DNA of 64,000 nt, taken from positions 1 through 64,000 of the forward strand of contig JAFODS010000042.1 in the NCBI GenBank assembly GCA_017380575.1. The letters are read 5' to 3'. The stretch is from Clostridia bacterium. Lineage in GTDB: Bacteria > Bacillota > Clostridia > Oscillospirales > Acutalibacteraceae. The notes under the pieces were generated by a model. That model was given only the letters and a program-made list of their open reading frames with translations. It was not told the DNA's origin and did not search any database. The position numbers were made by a program, and so were the translations under genes. Shown piece by piece: positions 43,259 to 52,281 of this stretch (position 1 is its first letter; each line of letters begins with the position of its first letter).

Positions 43259-43964
43259 TAAAGAGCTTTTAAAAGAAGAATCTGCTAAAATCGGCATTCA
43301 GCTTGATGAAACAGCACTTGAACGTCTTGATACGTATGCAGAAATGCTTATTGAAACAAACAAGACACTTAACCTTACGGCTATAACCGAACCTGACGAG
43401 GTGCTTTATAAGCATTTCGTAGATTCATTAAGCCTTCTGACTGTTGTTGAGCTTAAAGAAGGTGCAAAGGTTATCGACGTCGGCACAGGTGCAGGTTTTC
43501 CGGGTGTTGTGCTTCTTATTGCACGTCCTGACATTAAAATCACTCTTATGGACGGCACAAACAAAAGACTTAACTTTATTTCGTATGTTCTTAATAAAAT
43601 CGGGCTTGAAGCTGAAATTCTTCATTCAAGAGCCGAACTCGCAGGCAAAGATAATAAATACCGCGAGAAATACGACCTTGTTACGGCAAGAGCAGTTGCA
43701 AATATGAACACTCTGAGCGAGTATTGTATGCCTTTTGTTAAGGTTGGCGGTGTTTTTGCTCCGATGAAGGCTGCAAAGGCAGACGAAGAGCTTGACAGTG
43801 CAAAGGGTGCAATTAAGCTCCTTGGCGGTGAAGTTCAGAAGGTTTGCCACCTTGATATTGAAAACTGCGGAGAAAGATGCATAATTATTACAAAGAAAAT
43901 ATCGCAGACTCCGCCAAAATACCCACGTGCTTCGGCACAGATTTCAAAAAAGCCGCTTGCTTAA
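43251..43964 (+). CDS. rsmG: 16S rRNA m7G527 methyltransferase RsmG (GidB)
   Basis: The ATG at 43251 lies after AAAAGGAG and overlaps the mnmG stop, giving 237 residues. The SAM-binding motif VIDVGTGAGFPGVVL is clear, with the family's TAITEPDEVLYKHFVDSL before it. It methylates G527 of 16S rRNA. Position after mnmG is conserved in Firmicutes. Confidence 0.96.
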   Translation: MINKELLKEESAKIGIQLDETALERLDTYAEMLIETNKTLNLTAITEPDEVLYKHFVDSLSLLTVVELKEGAKVIDVGTGAGFPGVVLLIARPDIKITLMDGTNKRLNFISYVLNKIGLEAEILHSRAELAGKDNKYREKYDLVTARAVANMNTLSEYCMPFVKVGGVFAPMKAAKADEELDSAKGAIKLLGGEVQKVCHLDIENCGERCIIITKKISQTPPKYPRASAQISKKPLA

Positions 43965-44067
43965 TGTAAAACTGAATAAAAACAGCTCATTTTTTGTAAA
44001 TGAAAAATGATAGACAACCTCTCTTTTGGATGATAAATTATATCTGGTAGCAAAAGGGAGGTTTTTT

Positions 44068-44886
44068 ATGCTTAAAAACCAGAATAAACTGAAAAGAAGC
44101 AATGAAGTCGTTCTTATCCCTGCAAGGATGATTCAACCCAATCCGCATCAGCCAAGAAAGAACTTCAACTGGGACGATCTTGAAGGACTTGCAGAAAGTA
44201 TCCATTATAACGGACTTTTACAGCCGATTACCGTAAGAAAAAAGGAAAACGGCAGATATGAACTTATTTCAGGCGAAAGAAGACTCCGTGCATGTAAGAT
44301 GGCAGGTCTTTCTTCAATTCCTTCAATTGTTATTGATATCAACGACGAAAAATCTGCTTTGCTTGCTGTAATTGAAAACCTGCAAAGGGAAAACCTCCAT
44401 TTTTTTGAAGAAGCTATGGCAATTGAAAGACTTATCAAAGGCTTCGGTCTTTCTCAGGAAGAGGTTTCACGAAAGCTCGGTAAATCGCAGTCTGCACTTT
44501 CAAATAAACTCAGGATTCTCCGTTTACCTGATGAAATACGGTATAATATCACAATCTACGGCTTGACGGAGCGTCATGCACGTGCATTGCTAAGATTGCC
44601 GACAGCTGAGCTTATGGAGCAGGTTGTTGACACAGTTGCAGAGCAGGGGCTTACCGTAAGTGCGACGGAGCAGCTTATCTGTGAAATACTTACAAAATCG
44701 CAGGAAAAGAACAAAAAAGGCAAAAAGGTTATGGTTTTTAAGGATATACGTATATTTATAAACACTCTTAACCACGCTGTAACAACAATGCGGAAAAGCG
44801 GAATCAGCGCGAAAGCTACAAAAAACGAGACAGATACATATATAGAATACACAGTTAAGATAGATAAACCGGTAAATCAACCGTAA
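44068..44886 (+). CDS. noc: ParB-family protein, Noc-like
   Basis: The start MLKNQNKLK follows GGGAGG, giving 272 residues. The ParB N-terminal domain (VVLIPARMIQPNPHQPRK, ELISGERRLRACKMAG, VIENLQRENLHFFEEA) and a helix-turn-helix (SQEEVSRKLGKSQSALSNKL) are present. Gene order rsmG-noc-soj-spo0J matches Bacillus, where Noc protects the nucleoid from division. The N-terminal amphipathic membrane-binding segment of Bacillus Noc is not obvious, so a second Spo0J-like protein cannot be excluded. Confidence 0.8.
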   Translation: MLKNQNKLKRSNEVVLIPARMIQPNPHQPRKNFNWDDLEGLAESIHYNGLLQPITVRKKENGRYELISGERRLRACKMAGLSSIPSIVIDINDEKSALLAVIENLQRENLHFFEEAMAIERLIKGFGLSQEEVSRKLGKSQSALSNKLRILRLPDEIRYNITIYGLTERHARALLRLPTAELMEQVVDTVAEQGLTVSATEQLICEILTKSQEKNKKGKKVMVFKDIRIFINTLNHAVTTMRKSGISAKATKNETDTYIEYTVKIDKPVNQP

Positions 44887-44899
44887 AACAGGGGAGAGG

Positions 44900-44933
44900 C
44901 ATCAATGTTTCACGTGAAACATTGATGTTTTTT
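44900..44933. promoter_or_regulatory. parS site within a 28-bp palindrome that doubles as a terminator
   Basis: A perfect 28-base palindrome (44900-44927) has the parS consensus TGTTTCACGTGAAACA at its centre (44906-44921) and is followed by six T residues. It is placed right after the noc-like stop and before the soj promoter, so it can both bind Spo0J and end noc transcripts. Confidence 0.9.
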
Positions 44934-44954
44934 AAAAAATATATGTATTTATAC

Positions 44955-44983
44955 TTTAATTTCATAAATCTTTGTGCTATAAT
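44955..44983 (+). promoter_or_regulatory. Candidate soj promoter
   Basis: TATAAT at 44978-44983, a 17-base spacer and a weak TTTAAT (44955-44960) lie 37 bases before the soj start, downstream of the parS palindrome. Confidence 0.55.
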
Positions 44984-45019
44984 TGTTTTTGACAATTTTT
45001 TATGGAGAAGTATAAAAAT

Positions 45020-45796
45020 ATGGCTAAAACAATTGCAGTTGTTAATCAAAAAGGTGGCGTTGGCAAAACGACATCAACAGTAAACCTTGCTGCAACAGTT
45101 GCGGCAAAGGGTTATAACGTGCTTATTGTTGATATTGACCCTCAGGGTAATGCAACAAGCGGCCTCGGAATTAATAAACGTGAGCTTGAAAAATCTTCAT
45201 ATGATGTTCTTATAAACTCAATGCAGGTTGAAAAAGCTATGATTGAAACGGAATTTGACAATCTCTGGGTGCTTCCTTCAAGTATGAACCTTGCAGGTGC
45301 AGAGCTTGAGCTTGTTGATATGACAAGAAGGGAATCAAAGCTTAAAAATTCTCTTGCTCTTGTAAAGGACAGCTTTGATTACATTTTTCTTGACTGTCCG
45401 CCGTCGCTCGGTCTTATAACCCTTAACGCACTCTGTGCGGCAGATACGGTGCTTGTACCGATTCAGTGCGAATATTACGCTCTTGAAGGTCTTTCACAGC
45501 TTATGTCCACTATCCGTCAGGTTAAAAGGCTTTATAATCCGCTTATTGACATTGAAGGTGTTCTTCTTACAATGTTTGACGGCAGACTTAACCTTACACA
45601 TCAGGTTGTGAATGAGCTTAAAAGATTTTTCCCGAGAAAGGTCTATAACACGGTAATTCCGCGTAACGTAAAGCTTTCCGAAGCTCCGAGCCACGGTTTG
45701 CCGATTATTTATTACGATAAAAATTCAAAGGGTGCGGCCTCATATAATGCCTTAGCTGATGAATTTTTAAAACATAACGGTAAGGAGGCAAAGTAA
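45020..45796 (+). CDS. soj: Chromosome partitioning ATPase Soj (ParA)
   Basis: The start MAKTIAVVNQKGGVGKTTST at 45020 follows GGAGAAG. 258 residues with the deviant Walker A KGGVGKTT, IVDIDPQGNATSGLG and YIFLDCPPSLGLITLNAL. It works with Spo0J and the parS sites found here in origin segregation and control of DnaA. The stop overlaps the spo0J ATG by one base. Confidence 0.96.
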   Translation: MAKTIAVVNQKGGVGKTTSTVNLAATVAAKGYNVLIVDIDPQGNATSGLGINKRELEKSSYDVLINSMQVEKAMIETEFDNLWVLPSSMNLAGAELELVDMTRRESKLKNSLALVKDSFDYIFLDCPPSLGLITLNALCAADTVLVPIQCEYYALEGLSQLMSTIRQVKRLYNPLIDIEGVLLTMFDGRLNLTHQVVNELKRFFPRKVYNTVIPRNVKLSEAPSHGLPIIYYDKNSKGAASYNALADEFLKHNGKEAK

Positions 45797-46662
45797 TGGC
45801 AGTTAAAAGAAACGGACTGGGCAGGGGACTTGAATCTCTTTTTGTTGACAATTCCGTTGAAGAAATCAATGCTTCCACGAATAAACTCAAGATAATGGAA
45901 ATTGAGCCTAACCACGACCAGCCGAGAAAGATTTTTGACGAAAAGGCTTTGTCTGAGCTTGCAGACAGCATTTCTCAGCACGGTGTGCTTCAGCCTCTTG
46001 TTGTCCGTCCGATGACAAACGGCGGTTATCAGCTTGTTGCGGGTGAAAGACGTTGGAGAGCCGCAAGAATTGCAGGACTTACGGAAGTTCCAGTTATAAT
46101 CAAAGAGCTTACGGATGAAGAAACAATCGAAATTGCGATGATTGAAAACCTTCAGCGTGAAGACCTGAATCCGCTTGAAGAAGCACTCGGTTACAGCTAT
46201 ATGATGGACGAGCTGAAAATTACTCAGGAAGAAGCGGCAGAAAAGGTCGGAAAATCCCGTCCCGCAATTGCTAACGCTCTTCGTCTTCTTAAGCTTCCCG
46301 AAGAAATTCAGGAAATGGTAAAAAATAATCTCATCTCTGCAGGCCATGCAAGAGCTTTGCTCGGTTTCTCAACAAAAGAAGAAATGATCGCAACAGCAAA
46401 TCTTATTATTAAGGAAGATATTTCTGTCCGTCAGATTGAAGCTCTTGTTAAGGAAGCAAAAAAAGCTCCCGCAAAGCCGAAGGCAGATAAGAAAAGAGAT
46501 AAATTTTTCAGCGAGGTTGAGCTTGCTCTCGTTGATAACCTTGGCAGAAAGGTTAAAATTAAAGAAAACGGTAAAAAAGGCTCAGGTATTCTTGAAATTG
46601 AATTCTTCGACAAGGATGACCTTGAAAGCCTTGCTTTACAGCTTGAAAATTACGGAAAATAA
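45796..46662 (+). CDS. spo0J: Chromosome partitioning protein Spo0J (ParB)
   Basis: 288 residues starting MAVKRNGLGRGLESLFVDN, typical for ParB/Spo0J (the GLGRGL opening is the Soj-contacting part). The CTPase domain has VAGERRWRAARIAG and IENLQREDLNPLEEA; the helix-turn-helix is TQEEAAEKVGKSRPAIANAL. A C-terminal dimerisation domain follows a Lys-rich linker. An AAGGAGG site is present. Confidence 0.96.
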   Translation: MAVKRNGLGRGLESLFVDNSVEEINASTNKLKIMEIEPNHDQPRKIFDEKALSELADSISQHGVLQPLVVRPMTNGGYQLVAGERRWRAARIAGLTEVPVIIKELTDEETIEIAMIENLQREDLNPLEEALGYSYMMDELKITQEEAAEKVGKSRPAIANALRLLKLPEEIQEMVKNNLISAGHARALLGFSTKEEMIATANLIIKEDISVRQIEALVKEAKKAPAKPKADKKRDKFFSEVELALVDNLGRKVKIKENGKKGSGILEIEFFDKDDLESLALQLENYGK

Positions 46663-46683
46663 TATTTATCAGGAGTGATAAAA

Positions 46684-47952
46684 ATGTTAGATATCAAACT
46701 TATCAGAGAAAATCCCGACCTTGTCAAGGCAGCGATGAAGTCGAGAAATAAAGACATGGATGCACTTGTTGACGAAGTTCTTGCAATTGACGTTGAGCGA
46801 CGTGAGCTTATGCAGGTTACAGATGCAATGAAGCAGGAGCAGAACGCAGCAAGCAAGCAGATTCCGCAGATTAAAAAAGCAGGCGGCGACATTTCCGAGA
46901 TTATGGCTCGTATGAACGAAATCAAGGAAAAGGTTAAGGCTAACGATGCTGCAATCGCTGAGCTTGACAAAAAGCAGAAGACAATTATGTATGAATTTCC
47001 GAACGTTCCGAATTCATCTGTTCCTCTCGGTAAGGACGACAGCGAAAACGTTGAAATCCGCCGCTACGGTGAGCCGAGAAACTTTGACTTTGAGCCGAAA
47101 GCTCATTGGGATATCGGTGCAGACCTCGGAATTCTTGACCCGGAAACAGCTGCAAAGGTTACCGGCACACGTTTCCACTTCTACAAAGGTCTTGGTGCTC
47201 GTCTTGAAAGAGCTATCATCAGCTTCTTCCTTAACACTCACACAGAAAACGGATACACAGAGGTTCTTCCTCCGTACCTTGTAAATCGTGCATCAATGAC
47301 AGGTACAGGTCAGCTTCCGAAGTTTGAAGAGGATGCATTCAAAACAACAACTGATTTGTTCCTTATTCCGACAGCTGAGGTTCCTGTTACAAATATGTTC
47401 CGCGATGAAATCATCGACGGCAGCAAGCTTCCGATAAGCTATTGTGCATATTCAGCATGTTTCCGTGCTGAGGCAGGTTCAGCAGGACGCGACACAAGAG
47501 GACTTATCCGTCAGCATCAGTTCAACAAGGTTGAGCTTGTTAAGTTTGTTGACCCCGAAACATCATACGATGAGCTTGAAAAGCTTACAAACGATGCAGA
47601 AAGAGTTCTTCAGCTTCTCGGTCTTCCTCACAGAGTTGTATGCCTTTCAACAGGCGATATCGGTTTCTCTTCAGCAAAGACATATGACATCGAAGTATGG
47701 ATGCCTTCATACGGCAGATATGTTGAGATTTCTTCCTGCTCAAACTTTGAAGATTTCCAGGCTCGCCGTGCAGCTATCAGATTCAAGAAGGATCAGAAGG
47801 CGAAGGCTCAGCTTGTTCATACACTCAACGGTTCAGGCGTTGCAGTCGGCAGAACAGTTGCAGCAATTCTTGAAAACTTCCAGAACGAAGACGGTACAGT
47901 TACAATCCCCGAAGTTCTTGTTCCTTATATGGGCACAGATATTATTAAATAA
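46684..47952 (+). CDS. serS: Seryl-tRNA synthetase
   Basis: 422 residues from the ATG at 46684 after AGGAGTG. The N-terminal coiled-coil arm (about residues 30-105) binds tRNA-Ser. Class II motif 2 ([20 protein letters not shown]) and motif 3 ([26 protein letters not shown]) are intact. It charges tRNA-Ser. Followed by a strong terminator. Confidence 0.97.
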   Translation: MLDIKLIRENPDLVKAAMKSRNKDMDALVDEVLAIDVERRELMQVTDAMKQEQNAASKQIPQIKKAGGDISEIMARMNEIKEKVKANDAAIAELDKKQKTIMYEFPNVPNSSVPLGKDDSENVEIRRYGEPRNFDFEPKAHWDIGADLGILDPETAAKVTGTRFHFYKGLGARLERAIISFFLNTHTENGYTEVLPPYLVNRASMTGTGQLPKFEEDAFKTTTDLFLIPTAEVPVTNMFRDEIIDGSKLPISYCAYSACFRAEAGSAGRDTRGLIRQHQFNKVELVKFVDPETSYDELEKLTNDAERVLQLLGLPHRVVCLSTGDIGFSSAKTYDIEVWMPSYGRYVEISSCSNFEDFQARRAAIRFKKDQKAKAQLVHTLNGSGVAVGRTVAAILENFQNEDGTVTIPEVLVPYMGTDIIK

Positions 47953-47963
47953 GACAAACGATA

Positions 47964-48002
47964 AAAGCAGTAACTTTCAGATGAAGGTTACTGCTTTTTT
48001 TA
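47964..48002 (+). terminator. Terminator after serS
   Basis: Eleven-base arms (47964-47974 and 47987-47997) pair perfectly and run into a T tract. Confidence 0.9.
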
Positions 48003-48017
48003 TTATATCACCACGAT

Positions 48018-48267
48018 AAATTCGGGTTTGTCGAACAGATTTCAAATCAGCAATTGTAGGGGCGACCATTGGTCGTCCGTAAAAAGTGATCGATTCAGCG
48101 GACGCGCAATGCGCGCCCCTACGAACCCTGTTTCAATCAACTGCGTAGGGACGGGCGTCCTCGACCGTCCATTAACACAGCAGAATCTGCGGACCGTCCA
48201 GGAGGCCGGTCCATACGCGCACAGAGTCAGATTGTGCGAAATCAAAGAACCCAACAAACCCGAATTT
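48018..48267. repeat. 250-bp inverted-repeat element, copy 1
   Basis: It opens with AAATTCGGGTTTGT and ends with the inverse ACAAACCCGAATTT. Inside are GTAGGG-bordered hairpins with variable stems (GGGGCGACCATTGGTCGTCC near 48059-48078; a GCGCAATGCGC hairpin near 48103-48120). No gene is supported in it. The same family occurs at 59807, 61123 and 63386. It fills the convergent gap between serS and remB. Confidence 0.85.
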
Positions 48268-48286
48268 ACACAACGAAATTTATAAA

Positions 48287-48317
48287 AAAAGATTGCAGAA
48301 AAATCTGCAATCTTTTT
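48287..48317. terminator. Terminator after remB, likely bidirectional
   Basis: GATTGCAGA (48291-48299) pairs with TCTGCAATC (48304-48312), flanked by an A run on the left and a T run on the right, so it can stop transcripts from both sides. Confidence 0.85.
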
Positions 48318-48589
48318 TATTCCTTAATATAATTCACATTTTCAATTCGTTTTAACAAAGTCACGCTGGAAATAGGGGAGATATACATCGTTTTTTCTTT
48401 CGTTTTTTTATCGTAGGTAAGAACAAAAGATTTCGGCAATTCATAACCTACTGTTATAACTTTTTTTGCCTTCGTCATCGTTGAAAGAAAATCCCTTGTC
48501 GATTTCATAACCGTTGATGTATCAAGGTCAAAAATTCCGATAATATCTTCAGTTGTAATAATTGTGTCCTGACCGAGGTGCAAAAACAT
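48317..48589 (-). CDS. remB: RemB-like extracellular matrix regulator (DUF370 family)
   Basis: 90 residues starting MFLHLGQDTIITTEDIIGIF, typical of RemB/YaaB. It follows recF, as in Bacillus (recF-yaaB-gyrB), but gyrB does not follow here. RemA/RemB proteins regulate matrix or osmoprotection genes. It ends at a bidirectional terminator. Confidence 0.85.
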   Translation of the reverse strand: MFLHLGQDTIITTEDIIGIFDLDTSTVMKSTRDFLSTMTKAKKVITVGYELPKSFVLTYDKKTKEKTMYISPISSVTLLKRIENVNYIKE

Positions 48590-48601
48590 AATATCACCGC
48601 T

Positions 48602-49696
48602 TTATTTTTTAACTTTGCCGTCTGCAATTTTAAATGTTTTGTCCGATTTTATTTTTCTTAAATGCGATCTGTCGCAGCAGGTGACAAAAACCTGCCAACC
48701 GTCGAAATATTTAATAAGATATTTCTGCCTTTTTCCGTCAAGCTCACTCATAACATCGTCAAGCAATGCAATCGGCTGTTCGCCTGAATATTTTCTTAAA
48801 ATTGAAGCTTCGCTTAACTTTAATGAGAGGGCACATGAACGCTGCTGACCCTGTGAGCCGTAGCTTCTTGCATCCATTCCGCTTAAAAAAATATTTAGGT
48901 CATCCTTGTGCGGACCTGTGCTTGTTGCAAGACGGAAAATATCTTTTTTATGATTCTTCACACATTCATCATAAAGAATCTCTGACCATTCTTTTGCGTT
49001 GCTTCCTGATTCCTTTAATGAATTAAGATATGAAATTTCCATCTGCTCTCTGTCAGAAGAAATTTCACGATAAACATCGGAAGAAAACTCTTTCAGATTT
49101 TCAATATAATTCAGTCTGTATTCAATAATTTTACCGCCGTAACGTGCAATTTCCTCATCGAAGACGAAGAGGAGATCTTCACCCTTTGAGGATTGATTAA
49201 TCTGCTTTAAAAGCGCGTTACGCTGAAAGACAGCCTTGTTATACTTTGAAAGCAAAACCGCGTAATTCGGCCTCACAAGCGAAATTGCGATATCAAGAAA
49301 TTTTCGCTTTTCAGAAGGTCCATCCTTTATAACAGAAAGAACAGACGGTGAAAAAACCACCGCCTGAAATTCTCCTAAAAATTTTCTCGGCGAGATTTGT
49401 TTGATTCCGTTCAGGTAAGCTTCTTTCTGACTGTCAATTATAAGCTTTGCCGTCTGCGGTCTGTCATATGAAAAGAAATCCATATCAATTTCAGAAAATT
49501 CCGCATCCTTTTTTATAAGCTCCGCATTTTTTCTTGTACGGAAGCTGTTGCATCCCGTAAAGAGCCATATGCTTTCGATAATATTAGTCTTGCCGTGACC
49601 GTTTTCACCGTAAATTACGTTGATTCCGTTCACGGGTTCAATTTCGATATGCTCAATGTTACGAAAATTTCTGATTGTATGCTTTTCAATATTCAT
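48602..49696 (-). CDS. recF: Recombination protein RecF
   Basis: 364 residues. Walker A YGENGHGKTNIIES near residue 30, the signature region RSYGSQGQQRSCALSLKLSE near 280 and Walker B PIALLDDVMSELD near 310 identify the SMC-like ATPase RecF, which loads RecA at gaps with RecO and RecR. It lies two bases after yaaA in the conserved dnaN-yaaA-recF order. Confidence 0.96.
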   Translation of the reverse strand: MNIEKHTIRNFRNIEHIEIEPVNGINVIYGENGHGKTNIIESIWLFTGCNSFRTRKNAELIKKDAEFSEIDMDFFSYDRPQTAKLIIDSQKEAYLNGIKQISPRKFLGEFQAVVFSPSVLSVIKDGPSEKRKFLDIAISLVRPNYAVLLSKYNKAVFQRNALLKQINQSSKGEDLLFVFDEEIARYGGKIIEYRLNYIENLKEFSSDVYREISSDREQMEISYLNSLKESGSNAKEWSEILYDECVKNHKKDIFRLATSTGPHKDDLNIFLSGMDARSYGSQGQQRSCALSLKLSEASILRKYSGEQPIALLDDVMSELDGKRQKYLIKYFDGWQVFVTCCDRSHLRKIKSDKTFKIADGKVKK

Positions 49697-49697
49697 A

Positions 49698-49949
49698 TCA
49701 AACTATCTCGTATACCGTATTTTCAAATTCAACCTTGTCACCCGGATGGAGTTTCTTTCCTCGCTGGGTGCAGATTTCGTTGTTCACCTTTATTTCGCCG
49801 TCCTGAATGACGATTTTAGCGTGTCCGCCTGACTGAACAGCATCACAGAGTTTTAAAAATGAATCAAGACGGATGAATTCTGTCTGAATACTTTTCTGAA
49901 CAACGGGTTTTTCTTTTATTTTTAATTTAATTCTTCTTTTATCAATCAT
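49698..49949 (-). CDS. yaaA: S4-domain RNA-binding protein YaaA-like
   Basis: 83 residues with an S4 RNA-binding domain (IRLDSFLKLCDAVQSGGHAK, then QDGEIKVNNEICTQRGKKL). Its start overlaps the dnaN stop by eight bases, the standard place for YaaA. It may act in ribosome assembly or at stalled ribosomes; exact role is unsettled. Confidence 0.9.
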   Translation of the reverse strand: MIDKRRIKLKIKEKPVVQKSIQTEFIRLDSFLKLCDAVQSGGHAKIVIQDGEIKVNNEICTQRGKKLHPGDKVEFENTVYEIV

Positions 49950-51063
49950 TTTTCTTCAACCTCACAGGAAGAACAAGGAAAATAAAGCTTTCACCCTCAG
50001 TCGGAAGAATAAGAATAGGGGAGAGGGCACCGTTAAGAAGAATCTTAACTCTGTCTGTGTTGCAAGCCTTGAGTGCATCAAGAAGATAACGGTTATTAAA
50101 GCCGATTTCAACTCTGCTGCCGTCAACATCTGCAGAAACTTTATCATTTGCTGTACCAAGAGCTGCAATACTTGAAATTCGGATGAAATCAGTATCAAAA
50201 ACGCAGTTGATAAGGCTCTTTGTTCTGTCAGTAATAATAAGTGAAGTTCTTTCGATACTGTCGATAAGGCTTCTTGTATCAACTTCAACTGTTGTTGAAA
50301 CTGACTGAGGAATTGTTGACTTATAATTAAGGAATTCACCCTCAAGAAGTCGTGAAATAATGCTGTATCCGTTTACTTCAAAAATAATGTGACGTCCGCC
50401 GAGACCGATTGAAACAATTCCTTCTTCATCATCGTTATCTTCAACAGAAAGCTTAAAAATTTCTGACATTGTTTTTGCGGGAACAATGAAAGTAATATCT
50501 TCGCCGTGATAATCAATTTTTTCGGTGCGGATTGCCATTCTGAATCCGTCAACAGCAATAAGCTTGATTTCGCCGTCTGCAATTTCAAACTTGATACCTG
50601 TATAAACAACCTTTGCATCTGTAACAGCAACAGCAAAAATAGTCTGCTTAACCATTTCTGAAAGCATTTTTCTGTTTATATCAATAGTAAAGCTGCCCTG
50701 CACTGTCGGCAATTCAGGATAATCATCAGCAGAAATTCCCATAATTTCATATTTGATGTCACCGCTGCGGATAGTTGCAAAGTTTCTTTCGTCGCAATCG
50801 ATTGTAACAGTCTGATTCGGAATTCTTCTTAAAATTTCGCAAAGCACCTTTGCATTAAGAACAATTGAACCTGCCTCTTCAACTTTAGCGTAGATTGAGG
50901 TATTGATGCCGATTTCAAGGTCATAACCCGTAAGGTTAAGCTCGCTGTTTGAAGCTTTGATAAGAATACCTTCAGTTCCGGGTATTGTTGACTTTGCAGA
51001 AACTGCTCTTTGAACGTTCTGGCATGCTGTTGAGAGTGTTGATGTTTCACAAACGAATTTCAT
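49942..51063 (-). CDS. dnaN: DNA polymerase III beta clamp
   Basis: 373 residues starting MKFVCETSTLSTACQNVQRA, with three clamp domains and the C-terminal hydrophobic-pocket region (LPTEGESFIFLVLPVRL). It forms the sliding clamp. A GGGAGGAA site precedes the ATG. In most Firmicutes dnaA lies directly upstream; here the upstream gene is recR, beyond a candidate origin. Confidence 0.97.
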   Translation of the reverse strand: MKFVCETSTLSTACQNVQRAVSAKSTIPGTEGILIKASNSELNLTGYDLEIGINTSIYAKVEEAGSIVLNAKVLCEILRRIPNQTVTIDCDERNFATIRSGDIKYEIMGISADDYPELPTVQGSFTIDINRKMLSEMVKQTIFAVAVTDAKVVYTGIKFEIADGEIKLIAVDGFRMAIRTEKIDYHGEDITFIVPAKTMSEIFKLSVEDNDDEEGIVSIGLGGRHIIFEVNGYSIISRLLEGEFLNYKSTIPQSVSTTVEVDTRSLIDSIERTSLIITDRTKSLINCVFDTDFIRISSIAALGTANDKVSADVDGSRVEIGFNNRYLLDALKACNTDRVKILLNGALSPILILPTEGESFIFLVLPVRLKKND

Positions 51064-51082
51064 TTTAATTCCTCCCGCTAAG

Positions 51083-51282
51083 GAAAATTTTCTTTAATAA
51101 ATAATATATTATATCTATATTACAGTAGTAGTAGTAGGGGCTGTTTAAAGTGTGGAAAACTTTTAAAAGCCTTATGTATCAACATTTTTCTTTTAAAATT
51201 TCTAACATCGCGGATGTTTAAAATTTGTGGAAAAGTTTGTTAAAATAAAGTCACTGTTGAAAGTGTGGAAGGTTGTGGAAAG
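51083..51282. other. Candidate replication origin (oriC) with TAG array and DnaA-box-like sites
   Basis: Between dnaN and recR lie, in order: an AT-rich stretch (51083-51122), four TAG trinucleotides (51126-51137, with a CAG before them), a GGGGC cluster (51137-51141) and a DnaA-box-like TGTGGAAAA (51151-51159). Three more TGTGGA sites follow at 51226, 51264 and 51274. The order and strand match the Bacillus subtilis DnaA-trio unwinding region. The boxes differ from the perfect TGTGGATAA. No dnaA gene is adjacent. Two parS sites lie within 9 kb. Confidence 0.7.
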
Positions 51283-51330
51283 AATGTTAAAGAAAGTGTT
51301 GAAACTTTACTTTTGCAGTGTAATAAAGTT

Positions 51331-51930
51331 TTATAAAATTTGTCTTCCTTCAAGCGCCCTTGTAAGAGTGACTTCGTCCGCATATTCAAGGTCGGCACCA
51401 ACGGGAACACCGTATGCAAGGCGTGAAACCTTGATTCCTATCGGCTTTATAAGCCTTGAAATATACATTGCAGTTGCTTCGCCTTCAACTGTCGGGTTTG
51501 TTGCCATAATAATTTCCTGAACATCGTCGTTATTAAGCCTTTTTAAAAGCTCCTTGATTGTTATTTCATCAGGACCGATTCCGTTCATCGGGGAAATTGA
51601 ACCGTGAAGAACGTGATAAAGACCGTTGTATTCGCGTGTTCTTTCAATTGCAATAACGTCTTTTGAGCTTTCAACAACACAAATTGTTGAAATATCTCTT
51701 TTTTCGTCAACGCAGATGTTGCAGACATCAGAGTCTGTAAGATCACAGCAGACTGAACAACGGTGAATTTTTTCGTGAGCCAACATAATTGTATCGGCAA
51801 ATCTTTTTGCTTCCGCGTCGGTCATACTAAGAATATGAAAAGCAAGCTTCTGCGCACTTTTATGTCCGATACCGGGAAGACGTTCAAACTGCTCAATAAG
51901 GTTGGCAAGAGGTACTACGTTGCGTGCCAT
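51331..51930 (-). CDS. recR: Recombination protein RecR
   Basis: 199 residues, the normal RecR length. A helix-hairpin-helix ([20 protein letters not shown]), a four-Cys zinc finger ([16 protein letters not shown]), a Toprim domain ([20 protein letters not shown]) and a C-terminal Walker-like part are present. It acts with RecF and RecO in gap repair. Its ATG overlaps the ebfC stop. Confidence 0.96.
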   Translation of the reverse strand: MARNVVPLANLIEQFERLPGIGHKSAQKLAFHILSMTDAEAKRFADTIMLAHEKIHRCSVCCDLTDSDVCNICVDEKRDISTICVVESSKDVIAIERTREYNGLYHVLHGSISPMNGIGPDEITIKELLKRLNNDDVQEIIMATNPTVEGEATAMYISRLIKPIGIKVSRLAYGVPVGADLEYADEVTLTRALEGRQIL

Positions 51931-52262
51931 CAGAAAAGACCCGGAATTGAAAGGCCGCCCTTAGCCTTTTCCATTCCCTGTTCCATTGCATCGTTTGCCT
52001 TCTTAATGCTTTCGTTAAGAGCGGAAATAAGAAGATCCTCAAGCATTTCAATATCTTCGGGGTCAACTACTTCAGGCTGCATTTTGATTGCGAGAACCTC
52101 GTGTGAGCCGTTAACGGTAACTTCAACTGCACCGCCACCAACTGAAGAAGTGAATTCGCTTGCTTCAACCTCTTCCTGCATCTTCTGCATATCTTCCTGC
52201 ATCTTCTGAATCTGCTTCATCATATTGCCCTGTGAAGGAGCGTTAGGAATTCTTGCTTTCAT
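51930..52262 (-). CDS. ebfC: Nucleoid-associated protein EbfC/YbaB
   Basis: 110 residues with the YbaB/EbfC pattern ([20 protein letters not shown], then [20 protein letters not shown] and a C-terminal helix). It binds DNA as a dimer. Order dnaX-ebfC-recR is conserved, though here a glycosyltransferase gene lies between dnaX and ebfC. Confidence 0.94.
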   Translation of the reverse strand: MKARIPNAPSQGNMMKQIQKMQEDMQKMQEEVEASEFTSSVGGGAVEVTVNGSHEVLAIKMQPEVVDPEDIEMLEDLLISALNESIKKANDAMEQGMEKAKGGLSIPGLF

Positions 52263-52281
52263 ATTTCATTATCCTTTCATG

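Noticed and set aside
45712..46347. A 211-codon minus-strand frame opposite soj-spo0J
   Set aside because: Antisense of two well-identified genes with no plausible start site.
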